Shown piece by piece: positions 45,184 through 54,154 of a DNA stretch of 64,000 bases. The notes below the pieces were generated by a model. That model was not told where the DNA came from and made no database searches. It saw only the letters and a program-made list of their open reading frames with translations. The DNA comes from Salinispora oceanensis (GTDB lineage Bacteria > Actinomycetota > Actinomycetes > Mycobacteriales > Micromonosporaceae): NCBI RefSeq assembly GCF_000383575.1, contig NZ_KB911579.1:4797424-4861423 (forward strand). Direction: 5' to 3'. Position 1 is the first letter of the stretch. Each line of letters opens with the position of its first letter. The position numbers were made by a program, and so were the translations under genes.

Positions 45184-45687
45184 TCACCGGCTACGCGGCG
45201 CGTAGCTGCCGGCGCGCATCTCCCGCAGGGCCCGGCGGCGGGTCTCCCCGCGCAGGGTGTCCACGTAGAGGCGACCGGCGAGGTGGTCGGTCTCGTGTTG
45301 CAGAGCGCGGGCCAGGAAGCCGGTGCCGGTGATGGTCAATGGTTGCCCGTACTGGTCCATACCGCGTGCGGTGGCGCGCATGGCTCGCGGGGTCGGGAAA
45401 TACAGGCCGGGAATCGACAGGCAGCCCTCATCGTCGTCCTGGCGGTCCTCGCCGAGTTCCAGCGTGGGGTTGATCAGGTGGCCGCGGTGGCCGTCGGCGT
45501 CGTAGACGAACACCTGGGCGGAGACGCCGATCTGCGGGGCGGCCACCCCGGCGCGGCCAGGGGCACCGAGCAACGTGTCCATCAGGTCGGTGACCAGCGC
45601 GCGCAGCTCGGCGTCGAAGCTGGTGACCGGTGCGGCGGGAGTGCGAAGCACCGGGTCGCCGATGATCCGGATCGGGCGCATCGTCAT
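45184..45687 (-). CDS. def: Peptide deformylase
   Basis: 167 residues; a second Met two codons in is also possible as start. The three PDF motifs are present: GVAAPQIG (motif 1, usually GxGLAAxQ), EGCLSIPG (motif 2, metal Cys), QHETDHLAG (motif 3, two metal His and catalytic Glu). It removes the formyl group from nascent proteins on the ribosome. Actinobacteria often have two or more def genes; this one stands alone here and is not next to fmt, so it may be the secondary copy. The C-terminus is basic (RRRALREMRAGSYAPRSR). Confidence 0.93.
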   Translation of the reverse strand: MTMRPIRIIGDPVLRTPAAPVTSFDAELRALVTDLMDTLLGAPGRAGVAAPQIGVSAQVFVYDADGHRGHLINPTLELGEDRQDDDEGCLSIPGLYFPTPRAMRATARGMDQYGQPLTITGTGFLARALQHETDHLAGRLYVDTLRGETRRRALREMRAGSYAPRSR

Positions 45688-45791
45688 GGCCAGAGACTAT
45701 CGCCTCACTCCGGGCGGGGACGGCGGCCCGGCGCCAGCGCGGGCAGCGAGGTGCCCCGGCGGTTACCGCCGGGGCACCTCGAGCAGGTCGG

Positions 45792-47216
45792 TCAGCCGAA
45801 GCAGGTTGGTACGGGGTTGGGGCTGCCGACGCAGTTGGTGGGCCGGTTGTTGATGATGATGACCTTGCCGAAGACGTTGATCACGCCGTTGTTGTAGACG
45901 CCGCCGGGTTCGTTCTGGGCGAGGTTGTCGGTGACGCGGACGTCGGTGAGGGTGAGGACGGTGGTCGGGTCGGACGGGTCGAAGAAGATACCACCGGCGA
46001 ATCCCCCGGCCTGGTTGCCGGAGACGGTGGTGCGGCGCAGGGCCACCACGGGCTCGCCGACGATCGCGATGCCGCCGCCGTCGCCGCTGGTGGCGGTGTT
46101 GTACACGATCTTGCTGCCCTCAACGGTGACACCGAGATCGGTGGTGAGGTAGAGCCCTCCACCGGAGATGGCGGTGTTCTCGGCGACCTGGACGTGCTGG
46201 AGCAGGAGGGCCTCGTCGCCGTTGTCGTAGATGCCGCCGCCGAGGCCGCTGGCGGTGTTGCGGGTGATGGTGCTGTGGATGATGTCGGAGAGGTCGCCGT
46301 CATTGTCCACGCCCCCACCGTTGGCGGCGGTGTTGTCGCTGATCAGCGTGTGGCTGATGGTGGCAGAGCCCTCGTCGTTGGAGAACCCGCCGCCGGTGGT
46401 GCCGGAGGTGTTGTGGGTCAGCTTCGACTTGCTGATCGTGAAGGTGCCGTTGTCGCTGGAGACGCCGCCGCCCTCGTCGGTGGCGGTGTTGCGGGTGATG
46501 GTGCTCTTGGTGATCGTGACCTTGCTCCGGTCACCGGAGATGCCGCCGCCGTCGCCGTTGTTGCCGAGGGTCATGTTGTCCCGGACGGTGACGCGTTCGA
46601 GGGTCAGTCGGGTGCCTTCGCCGGCGAAGATGCCGCCGCCGTCGTCGTTGCCGCCCTCGAGCTTTCCGCCGGCGACGGTGAGGTCTTTGAGGGTGAGGTC
46701 GCCGCCGGTGACGACCTCGAAGATGCGGAAGTTGTCGGCGGCGGCGGCCCGGACGATGGTGGCGCCCTGGCCATAGATCGTGATGGGTTGGAAGACCTGG
46801 GGTAGTCCGTTGTCGTCCTGGTTGACGGTGAGGGTGTAGGTGCACTTCTCGGCCAGGCGGAGCGTGCCGCCGCCGGCCTGGTTCGCCGCGGTGATCGCGG
46901 CGATCAGCGCGTTGGGGTCGCAGGGCACCGGGGTGCCCTTGGCTTTCCCATCATCATGCGCACCCCGCTTCCAACCCGAGTGGCCGGCCTTTCCCCAGTG
47001 GCCACCCCACTCGCCGTCAACCTTCGACCATTCCCGGTGTGGTTGGCCGTCAGCGACGGCGTGCTCCGGCGAGGGCTGGGATGCGGTGGCTGGTCCGGCG
47101 CCGGCCAGGCCGGCGACTCCGGTGAGGGCCGCGGCGCTGACCGCCGCGACGGCCCGGGGGACGCGGCGTCGACCGCGCCCCCGGGACGGGCGGGGGAGTC
47201 TCCTGCTCTGCAACAT
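45792..47216 (-). CDS. Secreted right-handed beta-helix protein
   Basis: 474 residues. A twin-Arg-free signal peptide with a long basic head (RGRGRRRVPRAVAAVSAAALTG) ends near ATASQ at about 46. A polar His/Gly/Trp linker (50-90) leads to a PMP/pectate-lyase-like repeat domain: CDPNALIAAITAANQAGG, then some ten coils of about 23 residues with GGGI/V-x-N/D and N-T-A turns (for instance ITRNTATDEGGGVSSDNG). Such coils make a parallel beta solenoid. It is likely an exported adhesin or cell-surface protein; no catalytic residues are evident. Two Cys end the protein (NCVGSPNPVPTCFG), possibly a cap disulfide. Confidence 0.85.
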   Translation of the reverse strand: MLQSRRLPRPSRGRGRRRVPRAVAAVSAAALTGVAGLAGAGPATASQPSPEHAVADGQPHREWSKVDGEWGGHWGKAGHSGWKRGAHDDGKAKGTPVPCDPNALIAAITAANQAGGGTLRLAEKCTYTLTVNQDDNGLPQVFQPITIYGQGATIVRAAAADNFRIFEVVTGGDLTLKDLTVAGGKLEGGNDDGGGIFAGEGTRLTLERVTVRDNMTLGNNGDGGGISGDRSKVTITKSTITRNTATDEGGGVSSDNGTFTISKSKLTHNTSGTTGGGFSNDEGSATISHTLISDNTAANGGGVDNDGDLSDIIHSTITRNTASGLGGGIYDNGDEALLLQHVQVAENTAISGGGLYLTTDLGVTVEGSKIVYNTATSGDGGGIAIVGEPVVALRRTTVSGNQAGGFAGGIFFDPSDPTTVLTLTDVRVTDNLAQNEPGGVYNNGVINVFGKVIIINNRPTNCVGSPNPVPTCFG

Positions 47217-47480
47217 TGTTCATCGCTTTCTATGCGGACGGTCCGGGTGCGGTGGCAGCGGTGCTGACGCCACAGCAGGAGTTAAGAACACGAAGACCCA
47301 CAAACAACCCAGAGAGCGAAAAAACGAACCAGACGTGTGAAAATACCCCATATTAGATGTTTCTTGATGGTCTCGTCACCGGTGGTAGCTGATCGCCGCC
47401 GCTCTCGCGAAGCCGACGCGGGGCCCAACGGCGGCGGCCCACCCCTCCTGCGACCGCGCGGCAGGCCTATGCACCGTGAT
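47217..47480. other. AT-richer promoter region of the beta-helix gene
   Basis: About 260 bp of lower GC than average, with poly-A runs (GAAAAAACG) and TATTAGATGTTTC. It carries the promoter of the secreted protein; no gene is seen. Confidence 0.4.
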
Positions 47481-47700
47481 CGAAAACTCCGGTTATGCCC
47501 GATCTTGCCGAGCAGTACCGAGTCATCGCCGTGGATCTATGTGGCGGCGGCGATTCCAGCAAGCCCCAGTCCGGCTACGACAAGAAGACGATGGCCGCCG
47601 ACATCGTGGGGTTGATCACCGCACTCGGCTACACCAAGGCGCACGTCGCCGGCCACGATATCGGGCCATGGCGCTCGTGGTCCTCGCGGGCCGGGCGGCG
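47480..47700 (+). pseudogene. Alpha/beta hydrolase remnant
   Basis: A fragment reading MPDLAEQYRVIAVDLCGGGD, SSKPQSGYDKKTMAADIVG, LITALGYTKAHVAGHDIG is the nucleophile-side half of an epoxide hydrolase/haloacetate dehalogenase-type enzyme: the strand before DxRG and the nucleophile elbow GHDIG. After GHDIG the frame is lost (the next residues of the family, AM.A, appear in another frame), and there is neither an N-terminal strand nor a catalytic His. It is a broken piece between two intact genes. Confidence 0.65.
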
Positions 47701-47734
47701 CGGACATCCTGGGCGAGGAGCCGAGGGTTCGCCG

Positions 47735-48913
47735 TCAGGGCCCGGCGGCTAGCACGGCGCGAACCGGGGCCGCCTTCGCCGCCGCCTCCGCGACCTCGGC
47801 CTCCGGGTCGCTGCCCCAGGTGATCCCACCGCCGGCCCACACGTGCAGGTGATCGTCGTCAGCCGCGGCGGTGCGAATGGTCAAACCCAGGTCGATCCGG
47901 CCGGAGGTGACCCAGCCCAACGCGCCCATGCTGGCTCCACGACCGACCGGCTCCAGGGCGGCGATGTGGTCCAGGGCGGCGAGCTTCGGGGCCCCGGTGA
48001 CCGACCCGCCGGGGCAGACGGCGCGGAGCAGGTCCGCCAAGCCGAGCCCCTCCCCGACCGCCGCGGAGATGGTCGACTCCGCCTGCCACAGGTCGCACCA
48101 GCGACGGACGGCGAACAGGTCATCAACAGTGACGGTGCCGGTGCGGGCGAGGCGGGCCAGATCATTGCGCTGCAGGTCAACGATCATGACGTGCTCTGCG
48201 CGTTCCTTCGCGCTGGACAGCAGCGCGGCCCGGCCAGCCGGGGTGGCCGGGCGGGTGCCCTTGATCGGCCGGGTGATCATCCGCCCGTCGGTGACCTCCA
48301 CGAGGGTCTCCGGGGAGGCGCAGCCAATCGTCCACCCGGCACCGGTGAGTACGCCCCCATACCGGGCGCCGGGCAGCGAACCGAGGCGGGCAAGGGCGGG
48401 CAGCGGGTCCCCGGCGTAGCGGGCGGCGGCGTGTCCCACCAGGTTGGCCTGGTAGACATCCCCGCGGCCGATTGCCGCGCGCACGGCACGCACCGCGTCG
48501 GCGTGCTGCTGTGGGGTCCAACTCTCCGCCCAGGCGCCGAGCCACCAGGCCGACGGCCGGCGGCGGGCCGGGCGGCCGCGGGACGTGGCAGCGTGGCCGT
48601 AGACGACGACAGCTACGTCGGGCAGGGCGGGGGCCGGTGTGGCCGGGCCAGGGCCGCGGCCGACCCCCAGCGCGCCGGCCGCGGCCGAGACGTAGAGGGC
48701 GGCCCCACAGACCCGCTCTGGAGTGCGCCCCGCCGGCCGAGCGAGGTCATCCAGGGTGAGGCCGTGGGCGGCGAGGAACTCCTGGACGAGCACCATCGGG
48801 TCACCGCCGTCGCCGATGCGCCACTCCCAGCGGGCGTGTTCGACGTGGGCGCGCCGGCAGTCCGGCGGCGCCGCCGGCGGCGCAGCTGTCACCCTCGCTG
48901 GAAGCGTTTCCAC
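47735..48913 (-). CDS. pabB: Chorismate-binding enzyme, aminodeoxychorismate synthase component I-like
   Basis: 392 residues from GTG 48913; GTG at 48892 is also possible. The chorismate-binding fold of the TrpE/PabB family: TRPIKGTRPATPAG, EHVMIVDLQRNDL, CDLWQAESTISAAVGEG, PGGSVTGAPKLAAL and the final GGGITWGSDPEAE. PIKGT is the PabB signature, as TrpE usually has the same but PabB in actinobacteria is short like this. It would convert chorismate with ammonia from PabA to 4-amino-4-deoxychorismate for folate. No glutaminase or lyase gene is next to it. It could also serve a specialised metabolite. Confidence 0.85.
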   Translation of the reverse strand: METLPARVTAAPPAAPPDCRRAHVEHARWEWRIGDGGDPMVLVQEFLAAHGLTLDDLARPAGRTPERVCGAALYVSAAAGALGVGRGPGPATPAPALPDVAVVVYGHAATSRGRPARRRPSAWWLGAWAESWTPQQHADAVRAVRAAIGRGDVYQANLVGHAAARYAGDPLPALARLGSLPGARYGGVLTGAGWTIGCASPETLVEVTDGRMITRPIKGTRPATPAGRAALLSSAKERAEHVMIVDLQRNDLARLARTGTVTVDDLFAVRRWCDLWQAESTISAAVGEGLGLADLLRAVCPGGSVTGAPKLAALDHIAALEPVGRGASMGALGWVTSGRIDLGLTIRTAAADDDHLHVWAGGGITWGSDPEAEVAEAAAKAAPVRAVLAAGP

Positions 48914-49061
48914 GCTATCCGGTCCATTCCGCCTCAACCGTTCAGTGGATTTTCCACGCGGCACGCGCACACCCGCTCGATGCTGGTCACTTGAACTTGG
49001 TACTGTGCGTCACTGGCCATGTGAACCATCACACAGTTCCCCCACCCTCCGGAGAACCCCG

Positions 49062-49262
49062 ATGTGCCAGCACCAACCCACCTGCCCCTCTGCCGACGCC
49101 ACCGACCGGGACGCCGCCAAGGTCATCGCTTGCTTCCCTGAACAGGGCTGGAGCTTGCTCTGCAACGGAGTCATCAGTTTCGAGGACACCGGCGAAATAC
49201 TCCCCGACGGACGCAGCATCGCCCCACACCGCGGCCCAGCCCGCCACGCCCTCGTCGCCTGA
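49062..49262 (+). CDS. Small conserved protein, DUF5999-like
   Basis: 66 residues from ATG 49062 with GGAG upstream. The sequence MCQHQPTCPSADATDRDAAK, then PEQGWSLLCNGVISFEDTGEILPDGRSIAPHR, is a family widespread in streptomycetes and Micromonosporaceae that I recall as DUF5999. Three cysteines (two in the head, one in the LLCNG block) may bind metal. Function unknown. It lies between pabB and gcvP, with its own promoter region. Confidence 0.85.
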   Translation: MCQHQPTCPSADATDRDAAKVIACFPEQGWSLLCNGVISFEDTGEILPDGRSIAPHRGPARHALVA

Positions 49263-49385
49263 CGACAACGCACCGTAGTCATCTGGTTCCGTCGCCCCCA
49301 GGCTAGCCGCCCGAACAGGTCACCGGCCTGGGAGTCGACACCAACCGGCCGGGCGCCAAACCCCGCCCGGCCCGCCGGCCGCGTC

Positions 49386-52202
49386 TCACTCCTCGAAAGC
49401 CTGCGGTGCGGGACAAGAACACACCAGGTTCCGGTCACCGTACGCGCCGTCGATCCGCCGCACCGGCGGCCAGTACTTCCCCAGCCGACTCCCCGCCGGG
49501 TAGGCCCCGACCGACCGTGGATACGGATGCGACCACTGGTCGGCCGAGACCATCGCCGCCGGGTGCGGGGCATTCACCAACGGGTTGTCCTCCGCCGGCC
49601 ATTCCCCCGACCCCACCTTGTCGATCTCGGCCCGGATCGCGATCAGCGCGTCGCAGAACCGATCCAACTCGGTGAGATCCTCACTCTCCGTCGGCTCCAC
49701 CATCAACGTCCCCGCCACCGGGAACGACATCGTCGGCGCGTGGAAACCGTAGTCGATCAGACGCTTGGCCACATCATCGACGCTGACGCCCGTCGCCTTC
49801 GTCAACGGCCGCAGGTCCAGAATGCACTCGTGCGCCACCAGGCCCTTGTTACCCGCGTACAACACCGGGAAAGCGCCCCGCAGCCGCGCCGCCACATAGT
49901 TGGCCGCCAGCACCGCCACCCCCGTGGCCCGGGTCAGCCCAGCCGCACCCATCATCCGCAGGTACATCCACGGAATCGGCAGGATCCCCGCCGACCCGTA
50001 CCGGGCCGCCGACACCGCCGGCCGAGGCGAATCCCCCGCGAGCGGATCACCGGGCAGGAATGGCGCCAGATGCGAACGCACCGCCACCGGCCCCACACCC
50101 GGCCCGCCACCACCGTGCGGGATGCAGAACGTCTTGTGCAGATTCAGGTGCGACACGTCAGCACCGAACCGTCCCGGCTTGGCGAACCCGACCAGGGCGT
50201 TGAGATTCGCCCCATCGACATACACCTGCCCGCCCGCGTCGTGCACCTTCGCACACACCTGCGCGATACCCGTCTCATACACGCCATGCGTCGACGGATA
50301 CGTCACCATGATCGCGGCGAGCGTCTCCCGATGCGCATCGATCTTGGCATCAAGATCAACCAGGTCGATGTTGCCGTCGGCGTCACAGCCGACCACCACC
50401 ACCCGCATCCCCGCCATCACCGCCGACGCGGCGTTCGTGCCATGCGCCGACGACGGAATCAGGCACACGTTCCGGTGCCCCGCATCCCGCGACCGGTGAT
50501 ACGCGCGGATCGCCAACAGCCCCGCCAACTCCCCCTGCGAGCCGGCGTTGGGCTGCACACTGACCGCGTCGTACCCGGTCACCTCCGCCAACCAGCCCTC
50601 CAACTGGGCGATCAGCTCCCGGTAACCGGCGGTCTGCGACTCGGGCGCCAACGGATGCACCTGCGCGAACTGCGCCCAGCTCACCGGCTCCATCTCGGTG
50701 GTCGCGTTCAGCTTCATCGTGCACGACCCCAACGGAATCATGCCGCGATCCAAGGCATAGTCGAGGTCCGCCAACCGCCGCAGATACCGCAGCATCGCCG
50801 TCTCCGACCGATGGGCGCTAAACACCGGGTGGGTGAGGAAGTCCGACGTACGGGCCAGCGCCGCCGGCAACGCCGTATCCACGGTGCCGGTGAAGACCGG
50901 CACCCCGAACGCCGCCCACACCGCCGCGAGATGCGCCTCCGTCGTGGTCTCGTCACAGGAAACACCGACCCGGTCGGCGTCCACCAGCCGCAGATTCACC
51001 CCCCGCCGCGCGGCTGCCTCCACCACCTCGGCCGCCCGCCCCGGCACCACCGCCGAGACAGTGTCGAAGAACAGAACATCCGCAACATCCACCCCACCCG
51101 CACGCAACCCGGCCGCCAACCGCGCCGCCATCGCATGGGTCCGCGCCCCGATCGCCCGCAACCCGTCCGGGCCGTGGTAGACCGCGTACATCCCGGCCAT
51201 CACCGCGAGCAGAACCTGCGCGGTGCAGATGTTGCTCGTCGCCTTCTCCCGACGGATGTGCTGCTCCCGAGTCTGCAACGCCAACCGGTACGCCGACTCC
51301 CCGTCCGCGTCCCGCGACACACCGACCAACCGTCCCGGCAGCATCCGCTGCAAGCCCGCGCGGACCGCCAGATAGCCAGCGTGCGGGCCACCGAAGCCCA
51401 TCGGTACCCCGAACCGTTGGGTCGTGCCGACAGCGATGTCGACGCCGATCTCCCCCGGCGGACGCAGCAGCGTCAACGCCAACAGGTCGGCGGCCACGGT
51501 CACGAACGCGCCCGCGGCATGGGCGGCGTCGACCACCGCGGCGTGGTCCCGCACCGCCCCGGACGCCCCCGGATACTGCACGTGCAGGCCAAAAAACTCC
51601 GCCGGCAACTCCGCACCATCAAGGTCAACCACCTGGACGTCGATACCGAGCGGCTCGGCCCGCCCCGCGATCACCGCCACCGTCTGCGGCAACGTGTCCG
51701 CATCCACCACGTACACCTGGCTCCGGCTGCGGCTCGCCCGCCGCGCCAGCGTCATCGCCTCGGCCGCCGCGGTGCCCTCATCAAGCATCGACGCGTTCGC
51801 GGTCGCCAACCCAGTCAGATCGGTGACCACGGTCTGGAAATTCAGCAACGCCTCCAGCCGCCCCTGGCTGATCTCCGGCTGGTACGGCGTGTACGCGGTG
51901 TACCAGCCGGGATTCTCCAACACGTTGCGCCGGATCACCGCCGGCGTGTGCGTGCCGTAGTAGCCAAGACCGATCATCGACACCGCAGCGGTGTTGCGCT
52001 CGGCCAGGGCCCGCAGCTGCGCCAACGCCTCCGACTCGCTGGCCGGCTCCGGCAGGTCCAGGGTGCCCGACCAACGGATAGCTTCCGGAATCGCCGCATC
52101 CATCAGCTCGTCAACAGAGCCGTAGCCAACGACCTCCAACATTCGGCGTTCGTCCTGCGGATCCGGACCGATATGACGGGCGGCGAACTGCTCAAGGGAC
52201 AT
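49386..52202 (-). CDS. gcvP: Glycine dehydrogenase (decarboxylating), P-protein of the glycine cleavage system
   Basis: 938 residues, the usual length for the fused P-protein. Two half-domains of the fold-type I PLP enzyme: N-terminal (ARHIGPD, YTPYQPEISQGRLE, FGVPMGFGGPHAGY) and C-terminal (MIPLGSCTMKLN, PNAGSQGE, SSAHGTN), with the PLP lysine in LNLHKTFCIPHGGGG. It decarboxylates glycine and loads the aminomethyl group on lipoyl-GcvH, whose gene lies 4 kb upstream on the same strand. GcvT is not in the window. A glycine riboswitch sits in its leader, so glycine raises expression or turns it on. Confidence 0.97.
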   Translation of the reverse strand: MSLEQFAARHIGPDPQDERRMLEVVGYGSVDELMDAAIPEAIRWSGTLDLPEPASESEALAQLRALAERNTAAVSMIGLGYYGTHTPAVIRRNVLENPGWYTAYTPYQPEISQGRLEALLNFQTVVTDLTGLATANASMLDEGTAAAEAMTLARRASRSRSQVYVVDADTLPQTVAVIAGRAEPLGIDVQVVDLDGAELPAEFFGLHVQYPGASGAVRDHAAVVDAAHAAGAFVTVAADLLALTLLRPPGEIGVDIAVGTTQRFGVPMGFGGPHAGYLAVRAGLQRMLPGRLVGVSRDADGESAYRLALQTREQHIRREKATSNICTAQVLLAVMAGMYAVYHGPDGLRAIGARTHAMAARLAAGLRAGGVDVADVLFFDTVSAVVPGRAAEVVEAAARRGVNLRLVDADRVGVSCDETTTEAHLAAVWAAFGVPVFTGTVDTALPAALARTSDFLTHPVFSAHRSETAMLRYLRRLADLDYALDRGMIPLGSCTMKLNATTEMEPVSWAQFAQVHPLAPESQTAGYRELIAQLEGWLAEVTGYDAVSVQPNAGSQGELAGLLAIRAYHRSRDAGHRNVCLIPSSAHGTNAASAVMAGMRVVVVGCDADGNIDLVDLDAKIDAHRETLAAIMVTYPSTHGVYETGIAQVCAKVHDAGGQVYVDGANLNALVGFAKPGRFGADVSHLNLHKTFCIPHGGGGPGVGPVAVRSHLAPFLPGDPLAGDSPRPAVSAARYGSAGILPIPWMYLRMMGAAGLTRATGVAVLAANYVAARLRGAFPVLYAGNKGLVAHECILDLRPLTKATGVSVDDVAKRLIDYGFHAPTMSFPVAGTLMVEPTESEDLTELDRFCDALIAIRAEIDKVGSGEWPAEDNPLVNAPHPAAMVSADQWSHPYPRSVGAYPAGSRLGKYWPPVRRIDGAYGDRNLVCSCPAPQAFEE

Positions 52203-52276
52203 GGGGCGCTCCCCGGGGATGAGGTCGACAGGTCGGCCTCCCCCTCTGTCGCGCCCGCAGACGCTCCACAGTGCCT

Positions 52277-52370
52277 ACCCGTGAGGTCCTTTTGCCTGAG
52301 AGGTTCCGGGGAGGATTTGCCCCTTCGGCGCCGCACCGGGTGGTTTCCGGGCGGTCTCTCCCACACGGGT
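52277..52370 (-). promoter_or_regulatory. Glycine riboswitch (single aptamer)
   Basis: On the minus strand the leader of gcvP reads GGGAGAGACC, then GGCGCCGAAGGGGCAAA, then CTCTCAGGCAAAAGGACC, the conserved blocks of the gcvT/glycine motif. A 7-bp closing stem ACCCGTG/CACGGGT (52364-52370, 52277-52283) frames them. No second aptamer is visible before the start codon; the region 52217-52245 can form a GAGG/CCTC hairpin that may be the expression platform. Confidence 0.9.
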
Positions 52371-52459
52371 GCGACCGGCGCGACCAACGCTACCAGCGGC
52401 CAACTCCACCCGGGCGTCCCCACCCAGGCCGCTACCGACCGCACAACAGCCCGCCACGG

Positions 52460-53362
52460 TCAGCCCACCACCACCGCTCCCCCCGCGCCGTCTTGGACGG
52501 CACCCAAGTGGTCCGCGCCGTCTTGGACGGCACCCAAGTGATCGGCCAACACCGGCAACACGTGACCCAGTGGAGCATCCACCGTCACCGCCGCATACGC
52601 ATCACCGCGCGTCGCGCCCTGATTAATGATCGCCACCGGAATTCCCAAACTCGCCGCCCGCACCACAAACCGCCGCCCGGACATGACCGTCAGCGACGAA
52701 CCAAGCACCAACAGCATCCGCGCGGACTCCACCATGGCGAAACACCGGGCCACCCGCGCCGCCGGCACCGACTCGCCGAAGAACACCACGTCCGGTTTCA
52801 ACATTCCCGTACCGCACTGGGCGCAATCGACCGTACGAAAACCCGCCACCGCCGAATCATCGAGATCCACGTCACCGTCCGGATTAACCGCCGACACCCG
52901 CGCCGCGAACCCGGGGTTCGCCTCCGCCAACCGCTGATGCAGCTCCCACCGCGACACCCCCACACCACAATCCAGGCACACCACCTCATCCAGGCGGCCA
53001 TGCAACTCCACCACGCCGCTGCTACCCGCCGCCGCGTGCAACCCGTCCACGTTCTGCGTAACAACCCCGTCAACCACGCCGGCCTGCTGCAAGCGAGCTA
53101 CCGCCCGATGCCCGGCGTTCGGGACCGCCCGGGCAACCGTGCGCCACCCCAGGTGACTACGCGCCCAGTACCGCCGCCGCGCCAACGGATCCCGCGTAAA
53201 CACCTGGTACGTCATCGGAGAGTGCCGCCGGGCCGCACCACTGGGCCCCCGGTAGTCCGGGATCCCCGACTCCGTGGACAGGCCAGCACCGCTGAGCACC
53301 ACCACCCCACCAGCCGAGACCAGCCCCGCCAGCAATTCAACCTGTTCGCTCACCAGAACCAT
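52460..53362 (-). CDS. NAD-dependent protein deacylase (sirtuin)
   Basis: 300 residues. Sirtuin motifs: GAGLSTESGIPDYRGP at 25-40, TQNVDGLH at 102-109, catalytic H121 in LHGRLDE, zinc Cys C129/C132 and C180/C183, then VFFGESVP and GSSLTVMSG. It removes acyl groups from lysine with NAD+. It sits between gcvP and the MerR gene on the same strand, a place where the M. tuberculosis order has no sirtuin. The C-terminus holds a tandem DHLGAVQDGA repeat. Symbol left blank because actinobacteria have several sirtuins (cobB, srtN). Confidence 0.92.
   Translation of the reverse strand: MVLVSEQVELLAGLVSAGGVVVLSGAGLSTESGIPDYRGPSGAARRHSPMTYQVFTRDPLARRRYWARSHLGWRTVARAVPNAGHRAVARLQQAGVVDGVVTQNVDGLHAAAGSSGVVELHGRLDEVVCLDCGVGVSRWELHQRLAEANPGFAARVSAVNPDGDVDLDDSAVAGFRTVDCAQCGTGMLKPDVVFFGESVPAARVARCFAMVESARMLLVLGSSLTVMSGRRFVVRAASLGIPVAIINQGATRGDAYAAVTVDAPLGHVLPVLADHLGAVQDGADHLGAVQDGAGGAVVVG
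52485..52544. repeat. 30-bp tandem duplication in the sirtuin 3' end
   Basis: Two copies of a 30-bp unit (52485-52514, 52515-52544), each starting GCGCCGTCTTGGACGG, with only the last bases different. In frame, giving two DHLGAVQDGA copies near the C-terminus. Confidence 0.9.
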
Positions 53363-53393
53363 GCTGCCACGGCCACCTGCCCACTCGCGCCGC

Positions 53394-53954
53394 TCAGCTC
53401 ACCCGCCGCCGTGCCCGCCGCGCCGCCAACTCATCCCCCGCCACCTGCACCGGAGCCGGAACCGCCGGCTGCGGCGCCACCGACTCCGCCGGCAGATGCG
53501 ACAACGACCCCTGGATCTCCTTGAACGCCCCACCGATCGCGATCCCAAACACGCCCTGACCACCCTGCAACAGGTCAACCACCTCCTCCGGCGACCGGCA
53601 CTCGTACACCGTCGTCCCGTCGGAAATCAACGTGATGCCCGCCAGGTCCGCCACCCCCCGCGACCGCAACGCCTCGATCGCCTTCCGGATGTTCTGCAAC
53701 GACACCCCAGCGTCCAGCAGCCGCTTGACCACCTTCAACACCACCAGGTCCCGGAACGAGTACAACCGCTGCGTCCCCGAACCCGACGCGTCCCGCACTC
53801 CCGGCACAACCAGACCAGTCCGCGCCCAGTAATCCAACTGCCGGTAACTGATACCCACCGCATGGCAGGCCGTCACCCCCCGGTAGCCGACCTCGCCGTC
53901 ACCGTCGATCGCCGGCACACCCGGCCCCGAATCGGAATCCCACGGCTCCTGCAT
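53394..53954 (-). CDS. MerR-family regulator (Rv1830/ResR-like)
   Basis: 186 residues from ATG 53954 (GGGAGG upstream); the longer frame adds odd Cys-rich sequence. HTH and wing: GYRGVTACHAVGISYRQLD, YWARTGLVVPGVR, LYSFRDLVVLKVVKRLLDAG. A C-terminal regulatory part includes GVADLAGITLISDGTTVYEC. The gene occupies the position of M. tuberculosis Rv1830 (ResR/McdR), which sets growth rate and drug resilience through cell-division targets. MerR proteins of this branch lack metal cysteines. Upstream lies the BFN-family gene. Confidence 0.88.
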   Translation of the reverse strand: MQEPWDSDSGPGVPAIDGDGEVGYRGVTACHAVGISYRQLDYWARTGLVVPGVRDASGSGTQRLYSFRDLVVLKVVKRLLDAGVSLQNIRKAIEALRSRGVADLAGITLISDGTTVYECRSPEEVVDLLQGGQGVFGIAIGGAFKEIQGSLSHLPAESVAPQPAVPAPVQVAGDELAARRARRRVS

Positions 53955-54154
53955 CCGGATAACCTCCCCGCCGTGCGGTACCACGTCCACCTCGAGACGA
54001 GCACCCCTCGATACGGTCACCCTAACGCCGCACCCGACGGTTACCAGGCAACAACAACACGACACGCCGCGCGCACAACACGCCCAAAGAAACCGTCACC
54101 AACCGTGACGGCAGCACAACAGCTCATGACCACCGGATCCACCGGTCAGCCGAG

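Noticed and set aside
52100..52276. Second glycine aptamer
   Set aside because: The leader between the aptamer and gcvP lacks the GCCGAAGGGGCAA and CTCTCAGG blocks.
49527..52541. A 1004-residue plus-strand frame opposite gcvP
   Set aside because: Arg/His/Pro-rich mirror of gcvP codons; gcvP is unmistakable on the other strand.
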